From the NCBI RefSeq assembly GCF_001659605.2, contig NC_035171.2:10074256-10138255 (forward strand): a stretch of 64,000 nucleotides of DNA, in the 5' to 3' direction. Within the stretch, counting starts at the first letter, position 1, and each line of letters begins with the position of its first letter. The notes beneath the pieces were generated by a model, which worked only from the letters and a program-made list of their open reading frames with translations, did no database searches and was not told the origin of the DNA. This DNA comes from Manihot esculenta. Taxonomy: Eukaryota; Streptophyta; Magnoliopsida; Malpighiales; Euphorbiaceae. The position numbers and the translations under genes were made by a program. Of the stretch, positions 23,573-35,153 are shown piece after piece.

Positions 23573-25051
23573 TGTAATACCCGGCTAGCTCAGGCATCGG
23601 AATTCTTACCGTCCGATGGAATTCGAGGATGTCAGTGTTGTTCGAAGGGTAAGAGAATGATTTCTAAACTGTTTACAGTATTTAATGTGTTTTGAATGAG
23701 TTTTGGAGTCAGTTTTGAAGAGAAAAGACTATGGGGACTTTTGCCATGTTCGGCCGCCGAAGGTAATGGTCGGCCGCCGAAAGGATGCAAGTTTCGGCTC
23801 TGGACAGGGCATTCGGCCGCCGAACCTGCTGCCGAATGTGTTCTGTCTAGCCTTTCTTTTGCATGCTTTATGTGCTTGTTCTACGAGCTTGTTAAGGGGT
23901 TTTGGGAAGTTGGTTAAGAGTTGTTAAAAGTCTGTTTGACACCTCATTTGAGTCCATTTGTATAGGATTGGACCCGAGAGATCGAGGAGGTCACCAGTGT
24001 TAGTGGTTGCAGCGTCAGGTCAGTTTTCTGCTAGAGGAGCAGAGGTGAGTAGAACTAAATTTAATCTTTTATACTGAGACAACAAATTGCTTTTAGTATA
24101 ATTCATGCATCATGGATGCCATGCTATGTATTAGGGTGATTGCATTAGAATCACGAATATGGTGCATTGCATTATATCCTGTTAATGGGGATTGGACCAA
24201 GGCGACATCAATAGCCCGTCGAGGGAGTTTTGAGGTCATGTCTAATCCAAGATGTGGAATGTTTGTGTTGTGACGCATTTCATGAAAGTGTGTAGTTAAT
24301 GAACTGTTTTCAGTGTTTCTACTCACTGGGCTTTAGAGGCTCATCCCTTTCCCTTACTCCCAGTTTTGCAGGTTCAGTATAGCAGGGAAAGGCAGCAACA
24401 GCAGAGTGTTGATTAGAAGACTGCATGTGTCATAGAATAGTATGGACATGATGTAAATTACAGAAATATATGTAAAGGCATGTAATAGCTAGTAAGTCAG
24501 TATGAGATGGTTTGTGCTTTGCCTAGTGTTTGTTTATCCCTTGTATATGCATGTATCCTGTTTTCCGTTTCTTGATGAGAACTGTGTCAAACCAGACGTA
24601 CTCAATGTTGTGTTTCGAAAACCCAGTGAAGGATAACTGTGAGGGAAGATAGGGTTTCATTCCCTTGACCCAAGACCAGTGCAGAGGGAAGACCAGGTTT
24701 GATTCCTGTGACTCTATGGTAGCCAAGGTTAACTTATGATATGCTGACCCTACAGAGTGGGTTCTATGTTTCAGAGCATAGTGCATGGAGGTTACTTGGT
24801 AAGTATCACTGGTTTAGCCCTGAGGGCTATTTCAGACTGAGATGTCTGATGTTTTAAAGGTTAAGTCTGGTAGTTTTTACAGAGAAAGAAAGTACAATGA
24901 GTAGTCGAGTTGGATCATGTATGGGATTTTACCAGGTACACAGAGTTCATAGCAGGTTTACTACGGGTCTAGGCGGCCTTATGTCGATCTGGATCCTAGT
25001 GCCGAGCACTTTGGGCCGTTACAGAGAGGTACCGGTTTCCGGGGTGTTACA
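23573..25051 (+). repeat. 3' LTR of G3
   Basis: A complete LTR of 1479 bases, tgtaatacccgg to ggggtgttaca. It has a small set of 13-mers related to ttcggccgccgaa at 23749-23840. Beyond it (25052) the Athila-like gag resumes. Confidence 0.9.
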
Positions 25052-26474
25052 GTTCGGGCAAACAAGCTTCTACCTTCTTTTCCTCTGCTGGTTTTTCGGG
25101 TGAACAGTGTTCTGCCTTTGTTGTTTGCCCAACTGATCTGGGCAAACTGAGTTCTTCTTGCTGGAGTGATTTGGGCAGTCTGCCATTAGTCTCATCTGGT
25201 TGCTGAACCTGTTTGGGCAAACAGGGGCTTGCCTGTTCTGCCTTTGCTGGCTGTTTGGGCAGACAACAGTCTGCCTGTTCTGCCTTCTGTCTGCTTGTTT
25301 GCCCAGGCTGTTTGGGCAAACAACAATCTGTCCTCTGCATGCAGTAGTTCATTGCTGTCCGTTTCAGCTCTACTTGGCTTCTTTCATCTTTTTGGCTGTC
25401 CTCCCTACAAAAATCATCGGTTAGCATATCATTTTGATTTATATCAAAAATTTCTTGGCTCAAATAATCAATGATGTCTAAACTATCAACATGTTTTGAT
25501 TCAATTGGGGCACTTTCAGAAGTTGCTGGTTCAGCAAGTGCAACCACTTCTAGTTCAGTTGTGTTAATTGCTGAGGTTGCTGGTGTTTGAACAGCAACAT
25601 GGGATGCAATGGTGGCAGATTCAGCACTTGCTGATTTTTAGACAGCAGGTTCAGCAATTGCTGGTGTAATTGTGGAAGTTTCAGCAGGTGGACAGCAGTT
25701 GCTGTCTCTATCTTCAGCAGCTTGGTCAGCAACAAAGTCTAAATGTTTTACAGCAGGTGCTGCAATATTCTCAGCGGTAGCAGTATGTATTGCTGTTTCT
25801 TGGATGGCAGGAGCTTCAACAAGTATTGTTTGGACAGCGGCTGGTTCAACAATTTTGCAGCTAGATTCAGCAGGTATAACAGCAAGCACTGCAGTGTTTT
25901 ATGCATCAAATAAAGTAGCAGATGAAGCAAATTCAGCAGCTGGTTCAGTTTCAAGAGCAGTGGTGATTTGTGCAGCAGATTCAGTTTCTGTTTCTTGGGA
26001 ACTTTCATCATCGTCCCATACATCTTGAAGATCTTCCTCTCTTCTTAATATGTGCGCGTTCACTGAGTTGACCGCTTGATCCACTTGCTGTTGGAGTTTT
26101 TGCCCAGAAATTTCCAACCTCCTCACCATCTCTTCAAGTTCCATATAGGAGTTTTGAGGTGTTGCTTGGGCTTGATAGTTTTGGTAGTAGTTAGCCCTTG
26201 CATAGTCATAATTCGGGTGGTCCCTCCAACATGGATTGTAGGTATCAAGGTAGGGATCATGTCTTGGCTGGCTATTGAATCCTCCAAAGGCATGTACTTG
26301 CTGGTAATCCTCATAAAGTGTAGGACATTGATCAGTTGGGTGTCCTACATATGCGCAAATCCCACATGGCCGAGACTGCTGAAGTTGTTGAGCTTGACCT
26401 ATGACATAACTTCTCACAACAGAGGTTAGTTCAGAAAGTCGAGCAGTGAGAATAGATGTACTTACCTCATCCAT
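25052..26474 (-). pseudogene. Athila-like gag, N-terminally deleted, interrupted by stops
   Basis: A single minus-strand frame runs from ATG at 26474 to the G3 boundary with two stops (25896-25898 and near 25636). It contains the Athila knuckle CGICAYVGHPTDQCP, then an Asn/Tyr-rich tract with YNPCWRDHPNYDY, a coiled coil, then a long Ala/Glu/Pro region. The last 90 residues repeat CLPKQ with Ala/Gln linkers (25052-25340). The usual large N-terminal gag domain is missing: only about 60 bases separate the primer site from this ATG. The reading is cut by G3 and does not resume at 12811. This suggests a non-autonomous derivative. Confidence 0.8.
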
Positions 26475-26532
26475 GAATCAGTTTCTTGAGTCTAGATCTG
26501 ATCATGAAAGAAAAAAAATAAGTTAAATCAAT

Positions 26533-26550
26533 TCCCCAGCAACGGCGCCA
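26533..26550 (-). other. Primer binding site (tRNA-Asp type) of the Athila-like element
   Basis: The minus strand reads TGGCGCCGTTGCTGGGGA, one base different from the canonical TGGCGCCGTTGCCGGGGA. It starts five bases after the 5' LTR end. Confidence 0.85.
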
Positions 26551-26555
26551 ATTTT

Positions 26556-28096
26556 TGATTCACGGTTGTCGAGGCCGGTCAAAAATAACCTTTTTGGTTA
26601 TCAACAATTTTACAACTGTAGATAGTGGCAAAAGGATCGTATCCACAGGGAATCGATACTTACTTATTTTTCTTGTCAAGACCAAGTAAATAAACTAACA
26701 ATAAAATAAAAAGGGGGTTTTGAGGTTGTTGAGTTAAGCTAAAATTGAAAGCAAGCTAGTAAAGCAAATAATAAAGTAAAGAGAAATCAATAATGAGAAA
26801 AGCCTAGTTGAAGAATTGAATTCACTTTAGTTGTTGGAATTGATCATTGACACAAAGGTTCTTTCATTAGATTCAATAAATTAGTTATGGAGGTGGAAGA
26901 CACTTCTCACCAACCAAATCCCTCCTTAAGCTTAGATTAATTAGGGAACGTCCTCTAATTAATCACTAATCAACAAGTTGCCAAGGAACGTCCTTGGGCC
27001 ATAGGCAACAAACAACTGTCAATTGCATTAAGAAATAGAGAGACCTAATTCTAGCTACCCAAACGCATGGAGATATTGCTAGATTATGCAATTCCTTGGT
27101 TTTTACACCAAGTGTTCTTGTGTGTGAATAATTCCAGCAATTACGGACTAAAAATTATCCAAACTAACAAATAATTACTTTGCAATCAAGAATCAAGTGG
27201 CCAATTTGATCAAAACAACAAAGCAACAATGAATTAAGCACAAAATTGCATAAATACTGATTAATAAAAGAATAACATAAAGGTTCAGATCTCCCAATCC
27301 ATAAACAACCAAAGTTTCACCTTATTCTTCAACTAGAAAAAGGGTTTCAGCCACTCATGGCTGAAACTAAAACAAAAATAAAGAAAGAAAGCAAGAAAAG
27401 AAAGAAAGAAGGGGCTGGCGCAAGGGCGCAGCCACTGGAGTACTTCTGCCGCAGGTGTGGTGATCCAAAGATGATCCAAGGATGATTGATCTGCTGGTTT
27501 GCATGCCCTTTTATAGCTGAAGAGGCTGCCCTAGGGTTTCCTTGTTGAGTTGGGACCCCTTTTCCCAATTGGAGTTGAATTCTTGGAAGATAATTGTATT
27601 TTGATGAGATTTGTCTTCCTAAATATGTGGGATTGAGTGCTGAGGTGTCTCTAGGGTTTGCTGAGCTGTCCACACGTGTTTGGGAGGAAAAACACTTCTT
27701 GAGCATTTGAATTTTGATTTTCCCGCAATTTACTGTCTGCTGTTTGCCCGGGTTGTTTGGGCAAACAGCTCGGGCAAACAGTCTGGTTTTCCAGTTGTCT
27801 GTGCTCTGCTTTTGCCCTGCTGGTCTGTTTGCCCAGTCTGTTTGGGCAAACAGTCTGGTCAAACAGCAGATTGTTCCTCTTCCATTTCAGCTTCAACTTT
27901 GGTTTGGGCAAACAATTTGGGCAAACCATGCTTGTGCAATTTTGCTCTCTTTTGGGCAGATTTAAGGCCATTTTTGCCAAATTACCATTTTACTCCATTT
28001 TCTGCAAAATAAGGTTAAAACCACAAAATTAGGTAGAAAATGTGTAAATTAACATAAATATTAATATGGAAAATGGGTCTAAATTTGGCTCTATCA
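26556..28096 (-). repeat. 5' LTR of the Athila-like element
   Basis: The copy is 1541 bases and starts tgattcacgg, ending ggctctatca. It is nearly the same as 10595-12136. The tgtttgggcaaaca-rich stretch (27738-27790) has a different arrangement from the other LTR, with an extra ctcgggcaaacag. Confidence 0.92.
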
Positions 28097-28101
28097 TATA
28101 T

Positions 28102-29215
28102 CCTTGCCCTTGCCCACATTTCTGTGCCCCAAAGGAACTACCCACTGGTTGTGCTACTGAACTCTGACTAAACTGTGGTCGAGTAACCTATTGCTCTGTA
28201 TTGACAAAAGAACCTCTACCACTACCACTGTATTCAGTTTTGGACTGAAATGAACTGCTCCCTCTCTTAACTGGTCTCTCTCTGAACCCCTATGAACCCT
28301 GCATATGCTTTTTACTCATCTTCTACTCATACTCTTTTTCTTCTTGCTTAACTTTCTCAACGTTCAAGGTTGCTTCCACCAACTCTCTAAAATTATTTTC
28401 TCTGAACCAGGTCATAAATGATCTAATATTAACATATAGACCTTGTCTGAATCTCTCACATTTAGCTTCTTCAGAAGGCAATATGTCTGAAACAAAGCAG
28501 TAAAGGTCTTCAAACTTGTCATTATACTCTCTTATTGAGAGGCTTCCTTGAAACAACCTGGAAAAGGCATTATGTTTTCCCTTCCTATAACTTTCTGACA
28601 AATACTCCTGGCGAAATTCATATATAAATTGATCCCAAGTCAATCTAACTCCATGTCTGCGACGTATGCCATCAAACCAACCATCAGGCTTACCCTAAAG
28701 CAATCCATGTACATTATCTACATTATCTGCATCAATCAGCTTCATTAATTCAAACACTTTTATCACTTTCTTTAACCATTTATTTGCAATATCAGCATCA
28801 GAAGAAGCCTTAAAGCCCCCAAACGTCTATCACGATCCACTATCTCCCATGGATCTCTAGGTTTAGTTGTAATAGCTGCTATAACTACTTGTGCCACAAA
28901 AGCACCCAGGTCTGCATTTATCTGAAAAGGAATAGTTATTGCTACAGGTGGAATAAGAGGTGGAGCTGCAGGTGCGACAGGAGGTGCAACTGCGGGTGCC
29001 GAAGGAGGCGGTGGTGCAGTCGAATATGCCCCTGATTCAACACCATGAGAAACAAAATCTTCGTGCCCTTCTCCGCTATCAGGTAAAATATGATCTGTCA
29101 CCCCTTCTAGAGGTGGAGGTGTAACTATAGGATCCCTATGAGGTCGACCAATATCAACTAATCTAATTGTACGAACACCACGGTCTCGACTTTTATTACC
29201 TACTCTGGGCGGCAT
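28102..29215 (-). pseudogene. E1 gag remnant
   Basis: Frame 29215-28772 begins MPPRVGNKSRDRG and holds a Pro/Ala-rich stretch. Frame 28643-28323 carries a Retrotrans_gag-type core (MTWDQFIYEFRQEYL, then FSRLFQGSLSIREYNDKFEDL and CERFRQGLYVNI). Between the two the frame is broken near 28690-28770. After 28323 the translation is degenerate up to the Athila insertion at 28096 and resumes with the zinc knuckle at 10594. Next to the 5' LTR and primer site, this is the expected gag position. Not functional. Confidence 0.82.
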
Positions 29216-29300
29216 TGTCCTACAAACGAAAATATGAAAAGAATTATCAGAATATAATTAAGAATACTAACTTAAGAAAAGTCTACAGAATCTATAAACC

Positions 29301-29315
29301 TAAGCTTTGATACCA
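29301..29315 (-). other. Primer binding site (tRNA-iMet type) of E1
   Basis: The minus strand reads TGGTATCAAAGCTTA, six bases after the LTR end. One change (AAAG for AGAG) from the iMet consensus. Confidence 0.7.
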
Positions 29316-29320
29316 AAAAT

Positions 29321-31188
29321 TGTCACACCCATTCTCTAATCTGTAGAGACGGATATGACTCGAAAAACTGATAGAATTTCCCCTAAATATATATATATAT
29401 ATATATAACCTGCTACGATTTTAAAATATTAAACATAGAAGAGAGGATTGATGGCTATTCTAGTCAATTCATAATATATTTATACCAAACAAAATACATC
29501 CAGCACTTAAAAATACAATTTATATATTATCTTTCAAAATTACAAAAAGTTACAAAGGACTTAGGATTAGTCCGCCCTCCATTAGAATCTGAGTGGACGA
29601 AGTGAAAGGAATAACAAAACTAAAAAATGAAGACTGTTAGGAGTGGATCACCAAAAAGAATCTGTAATATTAAAAGTATAAGGGGTGAGTATAATTTACT
29701 TAGTGAGCGGATAAATAAATAATAAAAGGGAAAAGATAAAGTTTAGGTACTTAATAGTACCAAATATTTAGCTAAAATAGGTCAGCTGAATAAATACAAT
29801 TTAATTTAATTAATATAAAATAAACTGAATATAAATTGCTAAGATATCACTGCTGGATAATGAATTCAAAAAATTATAAATGTGAAAAATAAAATCTGTA
29901 TACACTCATAACATGCTCCCTGTGGATAATACTGTGATAAAATAAAATAATGACAAATTGAGAGCAATGCTGGCATCTTAGACTCTATGATGACAATATT
30001 GGCCCAAGAGCTAATAAAATACTAGTGATACACATGTGCAGAGCTACCTCTACCTCTAGAGGGTGACCACCTGACATACGCCCCAAAGATTTTGTGTATA
30101 TCAAGCGTTGTCCCAAAGACAGCATAAATGTATACTAAGCTGAAAATAAATCACCTATCATCAAGGTTATCTGTTCGGTACAAATATAGAGTGTAATCGG
30201 CTATTTATTCAGCTGTGCTTTAAATTTAATTTTCATTCATTTAAGAAATACAAATTTATTTTATTCATTTCCATTTTAAATAAATAAAATATCATATATA
30301 TATATATAAATATATTTAAGAAAAGTATCAATATTATATATTTATCCGCTTACCAGTACTGGGAACAAAATAACCTTAGATCCTAGGAGCACTCCTATTA
30401 TCTATACTTGAAACTGGGTCCTCTCCTAAAATTAAGAAGAAAAATAATAAATCAAGTGATAAATAAATATTCTAGGATAAAAATATAAAACGTAAAATGT
30501 GAATTTTAAATATATTTTTATATATTTTTTTAAAGAAAAATTTGGCAGTATTTTGGCATAGCTAAACCTCCCAAAATTATACAGGTTCAACAAAAATACA
30601 CAATAAACTATAAATATTATTTGGATCAACCTATGAAAATCATCAATCAAAAATATATATATAGAATCTCATTAATTGGGTCTAACTAAAACTTATCCCC
30701 TTTTAATTCTCAAATCACAAAAATCACTATTTAATGGTAGAAAAAATAAATTATATCATAATAATTTGAATAAAAGGGATAAAAATCACCTATCTAAATA
30801 TTGGAGCCTTTGAAAAAAATTATTAAATTTCTGATCAGGATATTAGTTTAAATAAGGATCTAGCTGAGGATTTCGGATGTTTATGGATTTGAGGAGGACA
30901 AGATTTGGATTTAAAAAGGAATTTTTTTTAAAAAAAAATAACATAGTAAAAGCTCTGTTTTTCTTCACCTGAGGAAGACGGAGTCGCTGAATTGCTCTGG
31001 TTTCGAGAAGGGTCCCGAAACCGGAGCTTTTAATATATATTTTTTTAATTTTTAATTTTAATTTTAATTTATTTTATTTATTTTATTTATTTATTTATTT
31101 ATTATTATTATTATTTAATTTTATTTTAATAATTTTCTTTTTATATATATGTTTATGGGCTTTTTTTTTAAATGGGTCGGGTATAATA
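29321..31188 (-). repeat. 5' LTR of E1
   Basis: An LTR of 1868 bases matching 4971-6782 with many base changes and indels, including a long TTTA/TTA tract near 31040-31120. Ends ggtataata, followed by the duplication atgtt. Confidence 0.9.
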
Positions 31189-31193
31189 ATGTT

Positions 31194-31488
31194 GCCGCTA
31201 GGTTTTTTATTAAGAAATCCATAAATTTGACGTTATATGTCCCTTTTTTCAATGCCTTACATGCTATCTCATGATTCAACTCTTCCACCTGTATGGCTTT
31301 AGTATTGAAATGGAAAAAAAAAATACTCCTTAAAGACTCGCCCTATTCCTGGCGAATCTTTCGCAGGTCCAAGGAATGCTTTTTTGGATGTATGCAGGTG
31401 ATAAATTTGGATTTGAATATTGTAGCAAACTATGTAAAGTTTCAGATTAAACCTGGGCTTAGGTGTTGATACCATTTCTGAACTAAAC
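31194..31488 (-). pseudogene. Tat-like gag, middle part
   Basis: The minus strand encodes, with frame changes and stops, a region resembling the Retrotrans_gag core: WYQHLSPGLI, KHSLDLRKIRQE, GESLRS, then after a frame change AIQVEELNHEIACKALKKG and FMDFLIKNLAA. The last part leads directly across the E1 target site into the reading at 4970 (QLIDKTQKYIRL). The match in order on both sides confirms that E1 interrupted one older gag gene. Confidence 0.68.
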
Positions 31489-31493
31489 CCCAT

Positions 31494-31679
31494 TGTAACG
31501 TTCAGCTGCCTGCTTGCAGCAGGCAGCTGTTCCGTCATCCCACATCAGTAGATTTGAAAAAAATTGAATTGTATATAATAGCTAGCACAAAACTACTAAA
31601 TAACTTGGGTTAACCATTTTGGACCAAGTGGAAAGTGGGTCCAAAAGTTATTTGGGTCAGTTTGGGCCCGGCTGTTTCA
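31494..31679 (+). repeat. 5' terminal repeat of the TRIM, with a hairpin
   Basis: Bases 31502-31528 contain a perfect inverted repeat, cagctgcctgc, ttgca, gcaggcagctg (11-base arms, 5-base loop). The same spot in the other repeat has two arm mismatches. Confidence 0.85.
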
Positions 31680-31873
31680 ATTGGTATTAGAGCCATCCTA
31701 GATCAAACAAATTGTGCGGAGCTAGTAGGCCTGCGAGGAAAGAGCTGCCCGTGAGAGACGAGGTGGAGCCGCCCGAGGTACTATCGAACCACAATACCCA
31801 AGGGTCTAGTCCTGGTTAGCAATTGTAACCGATTCAGTTGCGATGAGCTCGTCGCAAATTTAGCGGGATCGAG

Positions 31874-32058
31874 TATAACGGTCAGTTGCCTGCTTGCGGC
31901 AGGCAGCTTTCCGCCGTCCCACATCGGTAGATTTGAAAAAAATTGAATTGTATATAATAGCTAGCACGAAACTACTAAATAACTTGGGTTAACTATTTTA
32001 GGTCAAGTGGAAAGTGGGTTCAAAAGTTATTTGGGTCAGTTTGGGCCTGGCTGTTTCA
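31874..32058 (+). repeat. 3' terminal repeat of the TRIM
   Basis: Starts tataacggtc where the other repeat has tgtaacgttc, so the terminal TG has mutated to TA. Ends in the same ggctgtttca. Confidence 0.85.
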
Positions 32059-32063
32059 CCCTT

Positions 32064-32619
32064 GAGTATCGATGGGAACACTCGGCATAATACAAAATCA
32101 TTTATATCTTAAAGCTGCATGGCTAAATGGCTTTGGGGGTTCGTTGTTCCGTCATACTTATCCAAACTAGGCAATTTGAACTTAGCAAAAAAAGTTTCTT
32201 CCATTATTTCTTCCGAAAGAGTGAGACCCTATCTAAACTAAAATCCTCTTCCTATTCTTTTTGACATCTTTGTACGGCTAATACTAGCTTCCAATCCACT
32301 CCTTTCGGAGCCTCATCCGATTCATCTTGAGATTCGGACTTACCATTGAATTGCACTATGGTCGCTTCTGTCTAGGCCCTTAGGGTGTTCACAAAAGCTT
32401 CATCTCTTTTTCCGTGGTCCATCTTAGACACCTCTTCCTAGGTCTTATACTGCTCGAGAGTAGCATGCAACCTTTGGATATACTGAAGTATCTGCTCGTT
32501 ATTCAAATTATTAAGGTCTACTTTGTAGAACATTGGGGGCGTGTTTTCTCGGTTGTTTGGAACAGAGAAAATGATGACTCCCTTGTTGATAGCAATATTA
32601 GCAATGGCTGTAGGGCTAC
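32064..32619 (-). pseudogene. Tat-like gag, N-terminal part
   Basis: The minus strand from 32614 reads a leader segment with VIIFSVPNNRENTPPMFY and LNNLNNEQILQYIQRLHA, then a stop near 32440 and further stops. The N-terminus (Met-Val-Ser-Ser) lies across the G2-B insertion at 42799, and the reading joins in frame over the duplicated gctac. Helical segments of this kind form the N-terminal part of Tat-lineage gag proteins. Broken by several stops. Confidence 0.65.
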
Positions 32620-33192
32620 TGTAACGACTCGAAAACCGGACCGCTACCGGCGCTAGGATTCAGGTCGGCTTAAGGCCGCCAGAACCCGTAGCAAGCCAAA
32701 CATACATCCTGTGAACCTGTTTAATCCCATACATGGTCAACAACATACATAAAAAAAATTAAAAACTTTTCTTTCATTCAAACATTTCTTTGCCAAGCCT
32801 AGCCTGTGCATGCACAAACATAACATAAACCTCTCATTGGAGTCCTCATCAAATACTCCAATGGGGTAACATAACATAACATAGGCTTGGATTACATAGG
32901 CATCATAAAAACATTATATCTCATACAAGACCATGTGTACAGGGAATACAACAGACTCTAGTCAAGCACATTATTAAACTTACATTACATTACATCTCAT
33001 ACTTTTACATTACCAACAAACCATGTCCACAGCTAAGCTATTATATAAACTTCTCTTACTCTGCTGACTTCTCTATCTACTCTGCACCTGCAAGACTGGG
33101 GTTAGGGGAGAGGGGGTGAGCTATAAAGCCCAATGAGCAGAAACTAAAAACATTTGCTTTAATTCCTCCATTTTTAGGTATATTATTATTCA

Positions 33193-33244
<52 letters not shown>

Positions 33245-35046
33245 TTATCATATTATTTAACTTTTTCTTTCTTTTTCTTATTCATGCTTTCATGAAATGC
33301 AACACATCACAGCTAATCACATAAAAGATGGTATTGTCACCATTAGTCCTCAACATCTCCAAATGCCAGGGGCGTAGAATGGGCCTCACTGGTCTTTCTC
33401 TTACATAACATAACATTCTAAAGTGCCAGGGGCGTAGAATGGGCCTCGCTGGTCTTTCTCTTACATAGTGCCAGGGGCGTGGAATGGGCCTCGCTGGTCT
33501 TCCATAACATATCATCATAACATAACATCAGAGGACTATGGATCACCCAACAACCATCCACATCAACATCAATTTATGCAATGCAGCATATTCGTGAATT
33601 CTAATGCAAACTTCCTGAAATATTGCATGGCATAATGATGCATGGGCAATGCTTTATGATTCATTCATTTATTCATTTACTTTACTTTAAAACTTAAGGG
33701 GTTGTTCCTCTCACCTGGTGACTGAAGCTTTAACAACGAACTCTGAACGACTATCTCACAACCGGGGGTCTCGGTTCCTCGGGTCCGAACCTACACAGGT
33801 GGACTCAAATGAGGCACCAAACAACAAGAACATAACTCTAAACATACCCCCAAAAACCTCCTAAAAACACCTCAAAACACTCCTAGGAAGCATGCAAGAA
33901 AAGGCTGGACAGGGCACTTTCGGCGGCACCTTCGGCGGCCGGAAGTCCCTCCAGAGCCGAAAGTCAGGCAGGTTCGGCGGCACCTTCGGCGGCCGAAACT
34001 CCCAGACAGAGGCGAAACTCATGCATGTTCGGCGGCACCTTCGGCGGCCGAAAGTCTCGGACAGAGCCGAAACTCCAACTTTCGGGGGCAAGCTTCGGCA
34101 GCCTAAAGCTGCCTCTCAAGCCATGTTCGGCGGCCGAAACTCCCTTCGGCTGCCGAACCTGGTTTCTGCCAAAGGGCAGAAACTTGGCTCCCTTAAGCAT
34201 TTTTGCCTTCAAACTCACCAATCATGCATAAACTTGTTCTAAAACATGCATAAACACCATACATCACACCTAGGGGTCTCAAACTATCAAATACCCCAAC
34301 TACAACACTTCAACACACACAAACAACATACATTGTTCATCAAAACATCAAAACCCATAAACTCATCAACAAGCCTAAACATGCATCTCTACCCATAAAA
34401 CAACTTAAAACTTACTTAAAACATATAAGGAGCTTAAGATCGGCTCTTACCTCTTGAAGATCGAGAGGGAGACGACCTAAACTTGGAGATCCACGAAAAT
34501 GAGCTCCTGAGTTCCCAAAGCTCCAAAACTTGGTTTAAATGCTCAAAACTTGCAATGTGAGTTTAAAACTCAAGGAAAATGGAAGAGATTTGGAGGAAGA
34601 ACACAAGATTTGCAAAGGGAAGGTCGGAAGCTTGCTGTGGCCGAAAATGGGAGAAAGCTCGCCCATTTCGGCTAAGTGCCCCTTTTATAGGTGGCTGGCC
34701 AGGCCACGTTCGGGGGCCGAATGTGCCTCCGCATCCATGCAATGTTCGGCGGCCGAACTTGACTTTCGGCTGCCGAACCTGGACTTCCCTAACTCATGCT
34801 TTCGGGGGCCTAACGTGCCTCCAAAACGCATGCATGTTCGGCGGCCGAACTGGACTTTCGGCGGCCGAACCTGGGTTTTCCTCCAAAGACTTCTCATGCA
34901 AAACTCATTTAATTTTTATACTTAAAATCATGAAATACCTTAAAACATTTTATGAAAACATGTTTCTACCCTACTAGAGGCTTCCGACATCTGAGATTCC
35001 ACCGGACGGTAGGAATTCCGATACCGGAGTCTAGCCGGGTATTACA
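32620..35046 (-). repeat. 3' LTR of G2 copy B
   Basis: The LTR is 2427 bases, tgtaacgact to gggtattaca. It has a TTA microsatellite at 33176-33245, three blocks of gccaggggcgtagaatgggc (33366-33495), 13-mer clusters at 33920-34160 and 34743-34870, and the minus-strand TATA box at 34681-34689. Confidence 0.94.
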
Positions 35047-35061
35047 TTCTTCCCCCCTTAA
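35047..35061 (-). other. Polypurine tract of G2 copy B
   Basis: Minus-strand ttaaggggggaagaa directly before the LTR, same as in copy A. Confidence 0.75.
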
Positions 35062-35153
35062 GAACATTCGTCCCCGAATGTTCACCAAACAACACATAAC
35101 ATGGCAAACATATAACATACATATATAGCACATCAACACATAGGGATCTAACC

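Larger units (their letters stand above)
18165..25051 (+). mobile_element. G3 LTR element, non-autonomous, 5' LTR truncated, carrying a solo LTR
   Basis: A plus-strand element with a partial 5' LTR (18165-18756), tRNA-iMet type primer site, short gag N-terminus, zinc knuckle, polypurine tract and complete 3' LTR (23573-25051). Apart from the 2663-base solo LTR, the interior is only about 2.1 kb and shows no protease, RT or integrase. The 5' LTR matches 24460-25051 with only a few differences by eye. The left 0.9 kb of the 5' LTR was lost in the fusion with G2-A. Confidence 0.85.
10595..28096 (-). mobile_element. Athila-like LTR retrotransposon, deletion derivative, with nested insertions
   Basis: LTRs at 10595-12136 and 26556-28096 are flanked by a perfect duplication tatat (10590-10594 and 28097-28101) inside E1 gag. 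On the minus strand the right LTR is followed by TGGCGCCGTTGCTGGGGA, a tRNA-Asp type primer site used by Athila elements, and the left LTR is preceded by a purine tract. Only a partial gag (25052-26474) and a 3' noncoding stretch (12156-12811) remain. No protease, RT or integrase of this element is present. The interior is occupied by G2-A and G3 fragments. Confidence 0.9.
4971..31188 (-). mobile_element. Ty3/gypsy chromovirus E1, with a 17.5-kb nested insertion
   Basis: Two related LTRs (4971-6782 and 29321-31188) bracket decayed gag-pol on the minus strand. Both LTRs start tgtcacaccc on the plus strand and end ggtataata. A perfect 5-bp target duplication, atgtt, lies at 4966-4970 and 31189-31193. 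Gag starts next to the right LTR and the chromodomain-like end lies next to the left one, so transcription ran right to left. The element sits inside the gag of the Tat-like element, whose reading resumes on both sides. The LTRs differ at many positions, so this is an old insertion. A separate Athila-like element is inserted at 10595-28096. Confidence 0.92.
31494..32058 (+). mobile_element. TRIM (terminal-repeat retrotransposon in miniature)
   Basis: The element is 565 bases with direct terminal repeats of 186 and 185 bases (31494-31679 and 31874-32058), about 8 percent apart by eye. The first repeat is followed by tggtattagagcc, a tRNA-iMet type primer site at 31682-31694, and the second is preceded by a purine-rich ttagcgggatcgag. 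Flanks cccat (31489-31493) and ccctt (32059-32063) look like a 5-bp duplication with one change. There is no coding capacity. It sits in Tat-like gag. The repeats carry the phrase cccacatc(a/g)gtagattt. No 5S rRNA promoter, so it is not Cassandra. Confidence 0.85.

Noticed and set aside
25672..26028. Plus-strand Ser/Ala-rich frame of 118 codons
   Set aside because: Antisense of the Ala-rich part of the Athila-like gag.
31494..32058. Cassandra-type element
   Set aside because: No 5S rRNA promoter sequence in the repeats.
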